Shown here: positions 29,624 through 38,611 of the stretch, one piece after another
Position numbering within the stretch: the stretch's first letter is position 1
Layout: every line of letters begins with the position of its first letter
Assembly (NCBI RefSeq): GCF_902459685.1
Contig: NZ_CABPSF010000010.1
Location: forward strand, 62,001-126,000
Length of the DNA stretch: 64,000 bases
Direction of reading: 5' to 3'
Origin: Pandoraea iniqua
GTDB taxonomy: Bacteria > Pseudomonadota > Gammaproteobacteria > Burkholderiales > Burkholderiaceae
Position numbers and translations under genes: made by a program
The notes under the pieces: model-generated
Databases searched by the model: none
What the model saw: only the letters and a program-made list of their open reading frames with translations
What the model was told of the DNA's origin: nothing

Positions 29624-31114
29624 TCAGCGCTGCATAGCGTTGATCGGCGCTGCTGCCTGCGCGGCGGAGGCAGGTGTCTTGGGAGCCATCGGTGCCATCG
29701 GCGGCAGGATCGGCACACTCACTGCCCGCGTCTCGGTGTAATTCTTCAGACCCTGCGCACCATACTCGCGACCGATGCCCGACTCCTTGGTGCCGCCGAA
29801 CGGCACGTCGTATTCCACGCCCACGTGGTGATTGATCCACGCCGTCCCCACTTCGAGCCGTTGTGCAATCTCTCGCGCCCGCGCAGGATCCGCACTCCAG
29901 ACCGAGCCCGACAAGCCGAACCGCGTGTTGTTGGCACGCCGCACCACATCATCCACATCGCTGAACCGGATCACCGGCAGCACCGGTCCGAACGGCTCCT
30001 CATCCACAAGCCGCGTTCCCTCGGCGATATCGGCCACGATGGTCGGTGCAATGAAATACCCCGGGCGCGGCAACGCTTCGCCGCCGCACAAAATGCGCGC
30101 GTTTTGCTGCCGCGTGTCCTCAATAAGCGCCAGCACACGCTCGTACTGCATGCGGTTCTGCACAGGCCCCATCAACACACCTTCTTCAAAACCTTCACCA
30201 ACCTTCACCCGGCGAGCGATCTCCACCAGCGCATCGCACACAGCGTCGTACACCTTCTCGTGGACATACAAACGCTTGATGGCCATGCATATCTGACCGC
30301 TGTTGCCGAACGATGCCCAGAACAGGCGCGGTGCGAGGGCCTTCACATCGACGTCGTCGAGCACGATGGCCGCATCGTTGCCGCCAAGCTCCAGCGTCAC
30401 GCGCTTGAGCGTGCTGGCCGCACTCGCCATGACCCGCTTGCCGGTCGCGACCGACCCGGTGAAAGAGATCTTGTCGATGCCGGGATGCTCGGTCATCCAC
30501 GCGCCCAGATCGTTGCCCCCGGCGATGACGTTCACCACGCCGGGCGGGAAATGCTCGCGTGCGATCTCTCCAATGAGCAGTGTCGTGAGCGGCGTGTACG
30601 GCGAGGGCTTCAGCACGATGGTGTTGCCCGTGTAGAGCGACTGCGTGATCTTCGGCAGCGCGAGCAACACGGGCACATTCCACGGGGTGATCGCGCCGAC
30701 CACACCGAGCGGGTGGTACTGCAACTCGACGTGACCGCGCTCGTTGTCACGCAACAACTCCGGCTTCAGTTCGATCGCCAGCAGGCCTTCCAGATTGGCG
30801 AATGCGCGACCCAGTTCGTCCTGTGCCCGCGCGAACGGCTTGCCTTGCTCGCGGGTGAGCAGCGTGGCGATTTCGGTACTGCGCGCGCGCAGCGCCTCGG
30901 CAAAACCACGCAGCATGTCGCGGCGCTCAACCGGAGTTGTCTCGCGCCACGTGTCGAATGCGCGGCGCGCGGCAGCCACCGCGCGATCCAGTTGATCGCG
31001 AGACGCATCGGGACACGCGGCGAACGGCGCGCCGGTCCCGGGATTGATGACGTCGAACGAGGCGTCGCTCGATTCGCCGCGACCGTCGATGGTATGAGTG
31101 AAACCGCTTTGCAT
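29624..31114 (-). CDS. NAD(P)-dependent aldehyde dehydrogenase of the aromatic operon
   Basis: A 496-residue ALDH-superfamily enzyme. Visible: oxyanion Asn in ITPWNVPVLLALPK, the cofactor lysine in NTIVLKPSPYTP, FTGSVATGKR, catalytic Glu in VTLELGGNDAAIVL and catalytic Cys in SGQICMAIKRLYVH. The ATG at 31114 has a very strong ribosome site (GGAGGAGAC), so the in-frame ATG at 31147 is rejected. The C-terminal 30 residues are an unusual Ala/Pro/Met-rich tail. In this operon it could oxidise an aromatic aldehyde entering the pathway, or a ring-cleavage semialdehyde. The choice cannot be made from sequence. Confidence 0.9.
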   Translation of the reverse strand: MQSGFTHTIDGRGESSDASFDVINPGTGAPFAACPDASRDQLDRAVAAARRAFDTWRETTPVERRDMLRGFAEALRARSTEIATLLTREQGKPFARAQDELGRAFANLEGLLAIELKPELLRDNERGHVELQYHPLGVVGAITPWNVPVLLALPKITQSLYTGNTIVLKPSPYTPLTTLLIGEIAREHFPPGVVNVIAGGNDLGAWMTEHPGIDKISFTGSVATGKRVMASAASTLKRVTLELGGNDAAIVLDDVDVKALAPRLFWASFGNSGQICMAIKRLYVHEKVYDAVCDALVEIARRVKVGEGFEEGVLMGPVQNRMQYERVLALIEDTRQQNARILCGGEALPRPGYFIAPTIVADIAEGTRLVDEEPFGPVLPVIRFSDVDDVVRRANNTRFGLSGSVWSADPARAREIAQRLEVGTAWINHHVGVEYDVPFGGTKESGIGREYGAQGLKNYTETRAVSVPILPPMAPMAPKTPASAAQAAAPINAMQR

Positions 31115-31165
31115 GTCGTCTCCTCCAGCGTCCTGTGCCGGACGCATTGATAGTGATAGGCGTTG

Positions 31166-32149
31166 CTACAGATCGAGCACCAGCCGGTCGCCTCGGCAAC
31201 CGGAGCAGCAGATCATGACGGTGCGGCCGCTGGCCCGTTCGTCCTGACTCAACACGAGGTCACGATGCTCGGGCGTGCCTTCGAGTACCGCAACTTCGCA
31301 CGTCCCGCAAACGCCTTCGCGACAAGAATACGGGGCGTCCACGCCGGCGTCGAGCAACGCATCGAGCATCGTTTGTCCCGGCTTGACCACGACGATCTTC
31401 CCGCTTTTCGCGAGCACCACGTCGTATTGGCCAGCGGAACCTTCAGGTGCACCGACGCCTGCGAAATACTCCACATGTCCGTGGCAATCCCTGCGACGTG
31501 CCACTTCCGCCTCGAACGCCTTCAACATCGGCGACGGCCCGCAGCAGTACAGGTGCGTGCCGGCAGACACTTCATTGATGAGCCGGCCGAGATCGAGCGA
31601 ACCTTGTCCCGGCGCGCGATCAAAGTGCCATTCGACACGCCCGTGTGCGAAAGCAGCGCTTTCCAGATGTTCTGCGAACGCTGCCGTCTCGCGGGAGCGC
31701 GCACAGTAATGCAGCGTCCAAGGGCGCTGCATCGCTTCGAGACGGGCGGCCATCGACAACAACGGCGTGACGCCGATGCCGCCCGCCACGAGCACGGTGT
31801 GCCCGGTGCGTGCCGCCGTCTCGTCGAGCGGGAAGTGATTGCGCGGCGCACTGATCCTGAGCGCCCCGCCTTCGTGCAGGTGCTCGTGCACGAAAGCAGA
31901 GCCGCCACGGCTCGCCGCATCCCGGTTCACGCCGATGACATAGCGATGCTGTTCGCCCGGATCGTTGAGCAGCGAATAGCATCGCGACAGCCCGTCGCGC
32001 AGAAACAACTCGATATGCGCCCCGGCGGTGAACGGTGGCAGCGCACTGTCGTCGGGTGCCCGCAGTTCGAAGACGGCAACGGCGGCCGTCTCCTGCGCGC
32101 GTCGCACGACGTTGACGATCAGCGTGTCGGTGAAGTCGGACATGTTCAT
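31166..32149 (-). CDS. PDR/VanB family oxidoreductase (Rieske oxygenase reductase)
   Basis: A 327-residue phthalate-dioxygenase-reductase type protein: FMN-binding barrel first (HIELFLRDGLSRCYSLLNDP), then the NADH-binding domain (VLVAGGIGVTPLLSMAARL, then YCCGPSPML), then a C-terminal plant-type [2Fe-2S] ferredoxin domain with its cysteines in YSCREGVCGTCEVAVL and the last one in MICCSGC. It would feed electrons to one or both Rieske oxygenases of this operon, as VanB does for VanA. It lies 18 bp downstream of the hydratase gene. Start at 32149 (MNMSDF) or two codons later. Confidence 0.93.
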   Translation of the reverse strand: MNMSDFTDTLIVNVVRRAQETAAVAVFELRAPDDSALPPFTAGAHIELFLRDGLSRCYSLLNDPGEQHRYVIGVNRDAASRGGSAFVHEHLHEGGALRISAPRNHFPLDETAARTGHTVLVAGGIGVTPLLSMAARLEAMQRPWTLHYCARSRETAAFAEHLESAAFAHGRVEWHFDRAPGQGSLDLGRLINEVSAGTHLYCCGPSPMLKAFEAEVARRRDCHGHVEYFAGVGAPEGSAGQYDVVLAKSGKIVVVKPGQTMLDALLDAGVDAPYSCREGVCGTCEVAVLEGTPEHRDLVLSQDERASGRTVMICCSGCRGDRLVLDL

Positions 32150-32167
32150 AGCGTCGTGCGCAGCCGG

Positions 32168-33187
32168 TTATGCCGCGACCTTGGCGGGCAGACGGAAGAC
32201 GTGACGCGCGTTGTCTTCATAGATCTTGCGGCGGTCGTCTGCGCTCAACCAGTCGAGCTTGTCGATGAGCGAGCGCACGTCGTCCATCGAGCGGCCGGTG
32301 GCGGGATTGACGGCCGAGCCGACGCCCGGGCATTCCGTGCCGAACAGACAACGATCGACACCCACCGTCTTGATCAGCAACGACAGTGCCTCTTCGGTGT
32401 ACAGCACCGTGTCGAAGTACAGATTGCGCAGACGCTCCGAAAAACGCTGACCGTTCGGGCGGCGCAGCGTCGGCGCATCGAAGCGGCCGATCTGGTACGG
32501 CACCGCACCCCCCCCATGGCTCACCACGATCTTCAGGTTCGGGAAGTCCTTGAAGACGTCGGAGTTCACGAGACCGAAGACCGCAATCGTCTCTTCGTTG
32601 ATGAAGTGCAGCGAATACGGCACGCGCTCGGAGCGCGACCCGGTACCGTGGATGTGCGCAGGCACATCGAGCTCGCACAACTTCTCGTACAGCGGATACC
32701 AGTAGCGATCGCCCAGCGGCGGCGCTTCGGCGACACCGTTCTCAAACGGATCGGGATTGAGCAGACAGCCTGCAAAGCCCAGTTCGTTGATGCAACGTTC
32801 CAGCTCGGGCAGCGCCTGTTCGATGGGATCGCCGGCCGTTTGCGGCAGCCCCGCCACGCCGGCGAAGGTCTGCGGGAACAGTTGCGTCTGGCGATAGATG
32901 ATGTTGTTGCACTCTTCGGTGAACCAGTGCACCAGCTTCGATGGCTTCTCCGACTGCATCAGTTGGAACGGGCGCGGCGAGACCAGTTGCAGGTCGGTGC
33001 CGTGGTCGCGGATGTAGTCGAGGTGACCCTTCGGCCACGTCTCCGCACGATTGGCGGCGGCGCGGATCTCGTCGTCGGAGACGTTGATGCGTCCGCGTCC
33101 ATGCGAGCCGCGGCTCGCCAGCAGACTGGCCTTGTAGGCCCACAATTCGGTCGGTGCGCTTACGTGTGCGTGGCAATCGATGATCAT
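32168..33187 (-). CDS. ligJ: LigJ-type amidohydrolase-fold hydratase (4-oxalomesaconate hydratase)
   Basis: A 339-residue amidohydrolase-superfamily protein that closely resembles Sphingobium LigJ from memory of that sequence. The zinc ligands reported for LigJ have counterparts at His6 and His8 (MIIDCHAHV), His178 (VPAHIHGTG) and Glu285 (FGTECPGVG); His224 lies in VVSHGGGAVPYQIGRF. LigJ hydrates 4-oxalomesaconate to 4-carboxy-4-hydroxy-2-oxoadipate in the protocatechuate 4,5-cleavage and gallate pathways. The start at 33187 is fixed by the family's N-terminal HxH and a GGAGTT site. Neighbouring RraA/HMG-aldolase-like genes supply the next step of the pathway. Related decarboxylases share the fold, but the match to LigJ is specific. 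Confidence 0.88.
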   Translation of the reverse strand: MIIDCHAHVSAPTELWAYKASLLASRGSHGRGRINVSDDEIRAAANRAETWPKGHLDYIRDHGTDLQLVSPRPFQLMQSEKPSKLVHWFTEECNNIIYRQTQLFPQTFAGVAGLPQTAGDPIEQALPELERCINELGFAGCLLNPDPFENGVAEAPPLGDRYWYPLYEKLCELDVPAHIHGTGSRSERVPYSLHFINEETIAVFGLVNSDVFKDFPNLKIVVSHGGGAVPYQIGRFDAPTLRRPNGQRFSERLRNLYFDTVLYTEEALSLLIKTVGVDRCLFGTECPGVGSAVNPATGRSMDDVRSLIDKLDWLSADDRRKIYEDNARHVFRLPAKVAA

Positions 33188-33266
33188 GCTGAACTCCGGT
33201 GTCAGGTTTGAGACTGGGTTGCGATGGAACAGAGATAAAAAGGGGAAGGTGTTGCGCAGTGCGCCG

Positions 33267-34544
33267 TCACGACGCCTGCGCCGGTGCGCCGCGCAGCAGT
33301 GCTGCCGCGCCGTCGAGTACGGGAATGTCTTGCGGCAGCAGCATCGACGCAGGCCGAACGTTGTAGCGCGCCCCGTCGTTCGCACAGGCAGGCACCTGCC
33401 CTTGTGAGAGATCGCGTGCGAGACCCAGCATCAACCGGCGAAAGCGCACGATGCCGCGATCGGACGCCCCAAGACGCTCCTGCGACCGGTCCACGATGGG
33501 CCCCATGCTTTCCTGCACGGCGGCATCCTGATTCGGAATGCCTTCGATGCCGGTGAAGTTGGACGTGCGCTGGCGTGCCCGGTCGATGCGGTAGTCGTTG
33601 CTCCGATGCAGCAGTGGTTGATAGCCCTCGTCGACCGGTCCCCAGAAGCCCTCGCGACCGCCGCGAAACGCAATCTCCTCGTCGCGATAAGCACGCGCGG
33701 GGCTTGCGCTGAAAGACCACGTCCACGTGGTTTCGTCGTCGATGGGCACCCACGCGTGGCCGTCGTACGGCTCTTGGCTCGACTCAGCGAAGTTGCCCAC
33801 GGGCGGAATCATCGTGTAGCAAGGCAGCAGGAATTGCGTGACACGCCAGTAGTACGTGCCGGGTTCCGCATGACGGCGAGCAGCGATCACGAGCCCGTGC
33901 CCGGCGTCGCTCACTTCGAAGACCGGGTGCCGGTCGGACGCGTGATAGCGATTGCCCGGCGTGCCAGCGGCTGATTCGGTGCGGCTGTGCAGAAACGAAA
34001 TGTGGCTCGAATCGATACCGCCTTCGACGGCCTGCGCCCAGTTGCACGACTGCAACCGCTTGGTCGCCGTGTGTTGACGCTCGGGCAGCCGCGACCATTC
34101 GAAGTCCGGCAGCGCGGGCACCGATTCGCGCGGTCCCATGTACACCCACACCACCCCGTTGCGCTCGGCCGTGAGATACGCCTTGATGCGAACGTTGTGC
34201 GTTTGCGGATTTTCATGCGGCTCGGACGGCATCTCCACACACTGTCCGTTCACATCGAACTTCCAGCCGTGATAGACGCAACGCAAGCCGCAATCTTCGT
34301 TACGGCCGAAGAAGAGTCCGGCGCGGCGGTGCGCGCAGTAGGCATCCACAATGCCCACGCGGCCTTCTGTATCGCGAAACGCGACGAGGTCTTCGCACAA
34401 CAAGCGCAAACGCACGGGGGCGCCGTCACGCTCGCCGATCTCCGCAGAGAGCAGCGCGGGCAGCCAGAAGCGGCGGAACAGTTCGCCCATGGGCGTACCG
34501 GGTCCCACCCGGGTGAGAGTTTCGTTGTCTTGCGTGGAAAGCAT
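33267..34544 (-). CDS. Rieske non-heme iron oxygenase, alpha subunit (phthalate 4,5-dioxygenase type)
   Basis: A 425-residue oxygenase. Rieske centre: Cys70-x-His72 (YCAHRRAG) and Cys89-x2-His92 (CGLRCVYHGW). Mononuclear iron site: Asp178, His181 and His186 in GIDSSHISFLHS, with Asp340 (IPNQDAAVQES) as likely third ligand. The N-terminus TRVGPGTPMGELFRRFW is typical of the phthalate-dioxygenase/aryl-O-demethylase branch, which works without a beta subunit and takes electrons from a PDR reductase such as the one encoded downstream. AAGGAGG precedes the ATG. It may hydroxylate the ring or remove an O-methyl group; the substrate is not decided. Confidence 0.93.
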   Translation of the reverse strand: MLSTQDNETLTRVGPGTPMGELFRRFWLPALLSAEIGERDGAPVRLRLLCEDLVAFRDTEGRVGIVDAYCAHRRAGLFFGRNEDCGLRCVYHGWKFDVNGQCVEMPSEPHENPQTHNVRIKAYLTAERNGVVWVYMGPRESVPALPDFEWSRLPERQHTATKRLQSCNWAQAVEGGIDSSHISFLHSRTESAAGTPGNRYHASDRHPVFEVSDAGHGLVIAARRHAEPGTYYWRVTQFLLPCYTMIPPVGNFAESSQEPYDGHAWVPIDDETTWTWSFSASPARAYRDEEIAFRGGREGFWGPVDEGYQPLLHRSNDYRIDRARQRTSNFTGIEGIPNQDAAVQESMGPIVDRSQERLGASDRGIVRFRRLMLGLARDLSQGQVPACANDGARYNVRPASMLLPQDIPVLDGAAALLRGAPAQAS

Positions 34545-34607
34545 GCCTGCCTCCTTGCAGGTGGGGCCGGCGCGTCACCCTCTGCGGGGTGTGCGCGGCG
34601 GCTGGCC

Positions 34608-35630
34608 TCAGTCGGCCGGATGCCAGAGCACGAAGCCCATGGCGTTGCCCGTGCCGGCCGCCGAGCGGTAACACGGTACGTAGTCGACCAGTTGCATCGT
34701 CATCGCTTCGGCATTGGCCGCTGCAATGACCGGCAACCAGTTCTTCACTTCCGAGGTGCCCGACTGAAGCAGCGCCTCGTCGATCCCGCGCAGATACGCG
34801 TTATCGCCCCGCGCCATCGCGTCGAGCAAGGCGCGGTCGAATGCTTCGTCGATGACGAAGTGACTCAACCCGCCGGAGGCGATCAATGCAACGCGAACGT
34901 CGTGCGGCCATGCGTTCAGCGCATCGCGCAGGGCCAGTCCGAGGTCAACGCAACGGGTGGCGCGCGGCTGGTTGGGCGGATAGAAGGTGTTGAGCATGAT
35001 CGGCACGTGCGGCGGCACGCGGCCCTGCATCACCCGTTGATAGACGAAGCCAAAGGCGTGCGGCATGCCGGTCGGACCGTCGTTGCCGCGCTGCGGGACT
35101 TCGGTCGAGAGCGTGATGTCGTGCCCCCGGTCGGTAAATGCCGTCGCGAGATGCCGCGCGAGCGGGGCATGCGCTGGGTATTCGGTGCGTGCCCCCGGCT
35201 TGATGGCCGCCGAGGAGATCGAGATGCCGGGCGGCATCTTCGCCAGACGCGCCTCGCTCACCGGTTCGTCGAAAACCGACTCGCCGCCGTAGAGCCACAA
35301 TGCAGGCGTGATTGCCGGTCCGAAGACTTCGCGCTGATCGTTACCGACGATCACGACGATGTCGGGGGCCGCGTCTGCCAATGCCTGCGAGAGGACTTCG
35401 AGTGCCGCGGCACAGCGTGCCGCGTGCGCCTCGCGCGCCGGGAGCGTGACTTGGGCTTCGAGGCCCTCGCTGGCCCGCAGCGTCATCAGTGCGTCGAAGC
35501 TGTGGGTTTGCCCGCGAAACGGATGGGCTGGCTCGGCGCGGTCGGCGCGGACGCGCAGATCCCAGTCGGCGGGCGGCGTGGAGAGCATTGGCCCGTGAGA
35601 CGTCCCCATGGCCAGCACGATCTTAGTCAT
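34608..35630 (-). CDS. LigB-superfamily extradiol dioxygenase-like protein (copy 1)
   Basis: A 340-residue class III extradiol enzyme without a LigA domain. His12 (MGTSHGPML), the catalytic His of ASGGLSHFVIDE and the Glu of TSEVKNWLPVI match the LigB metal site and acid/base residue. The second iron ligand differs: where LigB has YNDHAS, this protein has VGNDQREVF, a Gln at residue 99. His36, conserved in both paralogs of this window, might substitute. It overlaps the upstream Rieske gene by 8 bp (ATGACTAA) and is thus translationally coupled to it. Probable role: ring opening of a di- or trihydroxybenzoate such as gallate. Confidence 0.85.
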   Translation of the reverse strand: MTKIVLAMGTSHGPMLSTPPADWDLRVRADRAEPAHPFRGQTHSFDALMTLRASEGLEAQVTLPAREAHAARCAAALEVLSQALADAAPDIVVIVGNDQREVFGPAITPALWLYGGESVFDEPVSEARLAKMPPGISISSAAIKPGARTEYPAHAPLARHLATAFTDRGHDITLSTEVPQRGNDGPTGMPHAFGFVYQRVMQGRVPPHVPIMLNTFYPPNQPRATRCVDLGLALRDALNAWPHDVRVALIASGGLSHFVIDEAFDRALLDAMARGDNAYLRGIDEALLQSGTSEVKNWLPVIAAANAEAMTMQLVDYVPCYRSAAGTGNAMGFVLWHPAD

Positions 35631-37029
35631 GGCGCTCGTCCCGAATCGGATGGATCGGGTACGACTGCCGGACTGACTCGCGTGAAATGTGGGTCTGGCC
35701 GGTCTGGCTGCGTTGGCTGGGTTCGCTGGGTGCGTCTGTCAGGTCGGCATCGACCACGTTGCCCTGCGCGTCTACGCGTACGCCCATCGCGTCGTGGAAC
35801 GCGTGCTTGATGGCTTCGGGCTGCCCGGCCTGAAAGGCGTATTCCTTGAGGTGTTTGCCGATGATCGGATGCGCCTTGAGCTCGTCACGCGTCAGCCCAT
35901 CGACAAACAGACGGCGCGCGGCGACCGGCAGTTCGATGCACGCGTTCTTGGCGTCGTCGCGCACCAGCCCTTTCGGATCGCGGCCCTGCGCAACGGCGTC
36001 GAGTTCATCGAAAAAGTGTCGGCGCAACATCGCGATACCCCGGTCGCTCGCCCCGAGATTCTCCTGCGTGCGGTCGGCGATGCGTCCCTGTCCGACCCAC
36101 GCGACGAAGTCCTGATTCATCACGTGACTGGAGATCCACTGCCCGGTAGCCTCGTCTTTGACCGGGCCGTACCACGCGGGGATTTTCTCCTGCACGTACG
36201 GCTCGCGCTCGCGTGGCACGCGGTTGAAAGCCCAAGTGATCGACAGTGTGTTCTCGTCGTCGATGGGCACGCGCCATTCGAAGTGATCGCCCAGACAGAA
36301 CACGTTCGGCCACAGCGCCAGACGGCCCACCGCCCACAACGGGTGCTTCTCGTCGGTGTCTTCGCGAACGCGCTTGTAGATCAGGCCGTACTCGAATTCC
36401 TCGAAGCCGAGCTTCGTGTGCGTCGGGGAGTAGGGGCCGGTATCGCCGCGCAGCCGGACGCTCCAGTTTGAATGCATCCACTCGAAGTGCACCGGGTCGA
36501 TGGAGTTTTCCTGACACTGGAACCAGTTGCAGGGCACTTCCGAAATGACGACCTGACGGAAACCATTCGCCCACGTGAACGGCTCCCACGTCGGCACGAG
36601 CGGCGCCGGCAGCGGCCCCATGTAGGCCCAGATCATGCCGGCCTTGACCTGCACCGGATACGACTTGATCTTGATGCGGTCTTTCAGGCGCACCTGCGGA
36701 TTGGCAATGTCTTCATACGGCTGCTCGGTGCACTGGCCTTTCTCGTCGTACAGCCAGCCGTGATAGTTGCAGCGCAGACCGCACTTTTCCACGAATCCAT
36801 AGGCCAGATCGGCGCGACGGTGAGGACATTGACGATCCACCAGCCCGTAGTTGCCCGACAGATCCTTATAGAGCACGAGGTCTTCACCGAACAGACGCGC
36901 CGGCCGCACTGAAATCTCGTCGAACTCGCTCTCGGCCCCAATCGGATGCCAGTAACGCCGCAGCAAATCGCCCATCGGCGTGCCGGGCCCGACCTGCGTC
37001 AACAACTGGTTTTTTGCCTCGCTGAGCAT
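35623..37029 (-). CDS. Rieske non-heme iron oxygenase, alpha subunit, first gene of the operon
   Basis: A 468-residue oxygenase with Rieske ligands Cys68-x-His70 (CPHRRADLAYG) and Cys87-x2-His90 (CGLRCNYHGW), and iron ligands Asp178, His181, His186 in SIDPVHFEWMHS with Asp307 (MNQDFVAW) as probable third ligand. It is longer than the other copy by a C-terminal segment (KAHPIIGKHLKEYAFQAGQ, then a Ser/Gln/His tail). It heads a seven-gene minus-strand operon behind an operator-containing promoter at 37084-37117. The two Rieske copies are clearly diverged, so they probably act on different substrates or successive groups. Confidence 0.93.
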   Translation of the reverse strand: MLSEAKNQLLTQVGPGTPMGDLLRRYWHPIGAESEFDEISVRPARLFGEDLVLYKDLSGNYGLVDRQCPHRRADLAYGFVEKCGLRCNYHGWLYDEKGQCTEQPYEDIANPQVRLKDRIKIKSYPVQVKAGMIWAYMGPLPAPLVPTWEPFTWANGFRQVVISEVPCNWFQCQENSIDPVHFEWMHSNWSVRLRGDTGPYSPTHTKLGFEEFEYGLIYKRVREDTDEKHPLWAVGRLALWPNVFCLGDHFEWRVPIDDENTLSITWAFNRVPREREPYVQEKIPAWYGPVKDEATGQWISSHVMNQDFVAWVGQGRIADRTQENLGASDRGIAMLRRHFFDELDAVAQGRDPKGLVRDDAKNACIELPVAARRLFVDGLTRDELKAHPIIGKHLKEYAFQAGQPEAIKHAFHDAMGVRVDAQGNVVDADLTDAPSEPSQRSQTGQTHISRESVRQSYPIHPIRDERHD

Positions 37030-37083
37030 GGATGTCTCCGTCCGTTTTTTGTGGGATGCGCACCGCTTTCAACAGTGCATTTG

Positions 37084-37117
37084 CGCATACTGTATGCGTG
37101 TTTATTTGGCGTGTCAA
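37084..37117 (-). promoter_or_regulatory. Promoter and GntR-type operator of the seven-gene operon
   Basis: Read on the minus strand: a perfect -35 TTGACA (37112-37117), a 17-bp spacer and -10 TACAGT (37089-37094). The -10 lies inside a perfect 15-bp palindrome CGCATACTGTATGCG (37084-37098). Binding there would block the polymerase. The region 37030-37410 between the divergent operons has no gene. Confidence 0.8.
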
Positions 37118-37240
37118 CGCCCTTTGTCGTGCGACTTGCCATCCCTTGGCGGCCTTCGATGTCCGTGTAATCGCCCCGCAGTTTCCCTGCGGTTTCCCGC
37201 TAATGTCGTGGAAACCCGCGAATTTAGGCGGTTTCGCCTA

Positions 37241-37272
37241 TTGACGGGATACGATTACAAACATACTGTATG
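37241..37272 (+). promoter_or_regulatory. Promoter and GntR-type operator of the cobW-gntR operon
   Basis: TTGACG (37241-37246), a 17-bp spacer and TACTGT (37264-37269), with the palindrome CATACTGTATG (37262-37272) over the -10. The layout mirrors the divergent promoter on the other strand, which argues that both are controlled by the same repressor. Confidence 0.78.
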
Positions 37273-37410
37273 CGCATTATACTTCGATGCGTACACCGCT
37301 TGATCAGCGTCAAGGTCTCTCGGCGGGACGTACTCTACGCTGCGACGACCATGTTCCGAACCGCCGATTTTCTGCCCGATCCGTCCTCTCCACTGCCCAT
37401 CGAATCGACC

Positions 37411-38562
37411 ATGTCAGCCACCGACGCCCGCTTGCCGGTCACGCTCCTCACGGGTTTTCTCGGCAGCGGCAAGACCACCCTGTTGCGGTCGTTACTCGCG
37501 CACCCCGGCATGGGCGACACGGCCGTGATCGTCAACGAGTTCGGGGAAGTGGGGCTGGACCATCTGCTCGTCGAGACACTCGATGCGCACACGGTGCTGT
37601 TGGATAGTGGCTGCGTGTGCTGCGCCGTTCGCGACGATCTGAGCGAGACGCTGCTGTCGCTGCATACGCAGTTGCTCGGTGGCGAGATCACACCGTTTTC
37701 GCGCGTCGTGATCGAGACCAGCGGTCTGGCCGATCCGAGCGCCGTGGTGGCGACACTGCTGCGTGACCCCGCGCTGTCACGACGCTTCGTGCTCGATGCG
37801 GTCATCGTCACGGTGGACGCTGTGCATTCGATGTCGCAGCTTGCACAACAACCGGAAGCGCTGCGTCAGGTGCTGCTCGCCGACCGGTTGCTCATCACCA
37901 AGGCCGACCTTGTCGACGACGACGCACTCGACGCGCTTCGTGCGGCGCTGGCCCGGCAAAATCCGGCGGCATCCCAGCATTTGTGCGAGCACGGCCGCAT
38001 CGCACCGTCGGACGTGCTTGGCCTCGGCATGCATGCGGCAGACAACGTCGCGGACGTGACGCTGCGCTGGCACGACGCGCCTGCGCACACGCGGTCGCCG
38101 CGCTATCGATCCGTGTGTAATTCCCACGGCACCGCCGCGTGCACCGACTGCGTTCCGCTAACGTTGCTGCCCGGCGAGGGCGTCGGCGCCCCGCATCGCG
38201 CCGACGTCACCGCGCATTGCATCACGCTGGAGACGCCCCTCGATTGGGACGTGTTGAGCAGTTGGCTTGGCGCTGTCGTCTTTCATCACGGCAATGAATT
38301 GCTGCGTTTGAAGGGATTGGTCGATGTGGCGGGTGAAGCCGGCCCCGTGGTCGTACACGGTGTGCAGCACTGCCTGCATCCTCCCGAGACTCTGCCGGCG
38401 TGGCCCGGGCGTGCCGATGGTGCCGATGGTGGCCGTGCTGCCCATGCTGCCTATGCAGCCGCTAATACCGAACGATGCTCACGCTTCGTCTTCATCATGC
38501 GCAACGTGCCGCGCGAGGCCCTGCTGGCGCACCTGACCGAAGCGCAGCGCGTACCGACCTAG
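37411..38562 (+). CDS. CobW/COG0523-family GTPase (metallochaperone type)
   Basis: A 383-residue G3E GTPase: Walker A GFLGSGKTTLLRSL, metal-binding CxCC motif in DSGCVCCAVRDDL, Walker B region VIETSGLADPSAV and the base-recognition ITKADLVDDD. The C-terminal CobW domain is present, preceded by a His/Cys-bearing insert (CNSHGTAACTDC) that may bind metal. Such proteins load zinc, cobalt or iron into client enzymes. Here plausible clients are the zinc hydratase LigJ or the iron dioxygenases; that is inference from context. I choose the ATG at 37411, close to the motif as usual in the family; an ATG at 37351 is also possible. Confidence 0.88.
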   Translation: MSATDARLPVTLLTGFLGSGKTTLLRSLLAHPGMGDTAVIVNEFGEVGLDHLLVETLDAHTVLLDSGCVCCAVRDDLSETLLSLHTQLLGGEITPFSRVVIETSGLADPSAVVATLLRDPALSRRFVLDAVIVTVDAVHSMSQLAQQPEALRQVLLADRLLITKADLVDDDALDALRAALARQNPAASQHLCEHGRIAPSDVLGLGMHAADNVADVTLRWHDAPAHTRSPRYRSVCNSHGTAACTDCVPLTLLPGEGVGAPHRADVTAHCITLETPLDWDVLSSWLGAVVFHHGNELLRLKGLVDVAGEAGPVVVHGVQHCLHPPETLPAWPGRADGADGGRAAHAAYAAANTERCSRFVFIMRNVPREALLAHLTEAQRVPT

Positions 38563-38611
38563 GCTATGCGCAATGTAGTATCTTGTTGCCGACAAAACGA
38601 CCAGGAATCCC

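Noticed and set aside
31163-33211. A 682-codon plus-strand frame across the reductase and hydratase genes
   Set aside because: It is antisense to two genes with full catalytic motifs and has no recognisable domain.
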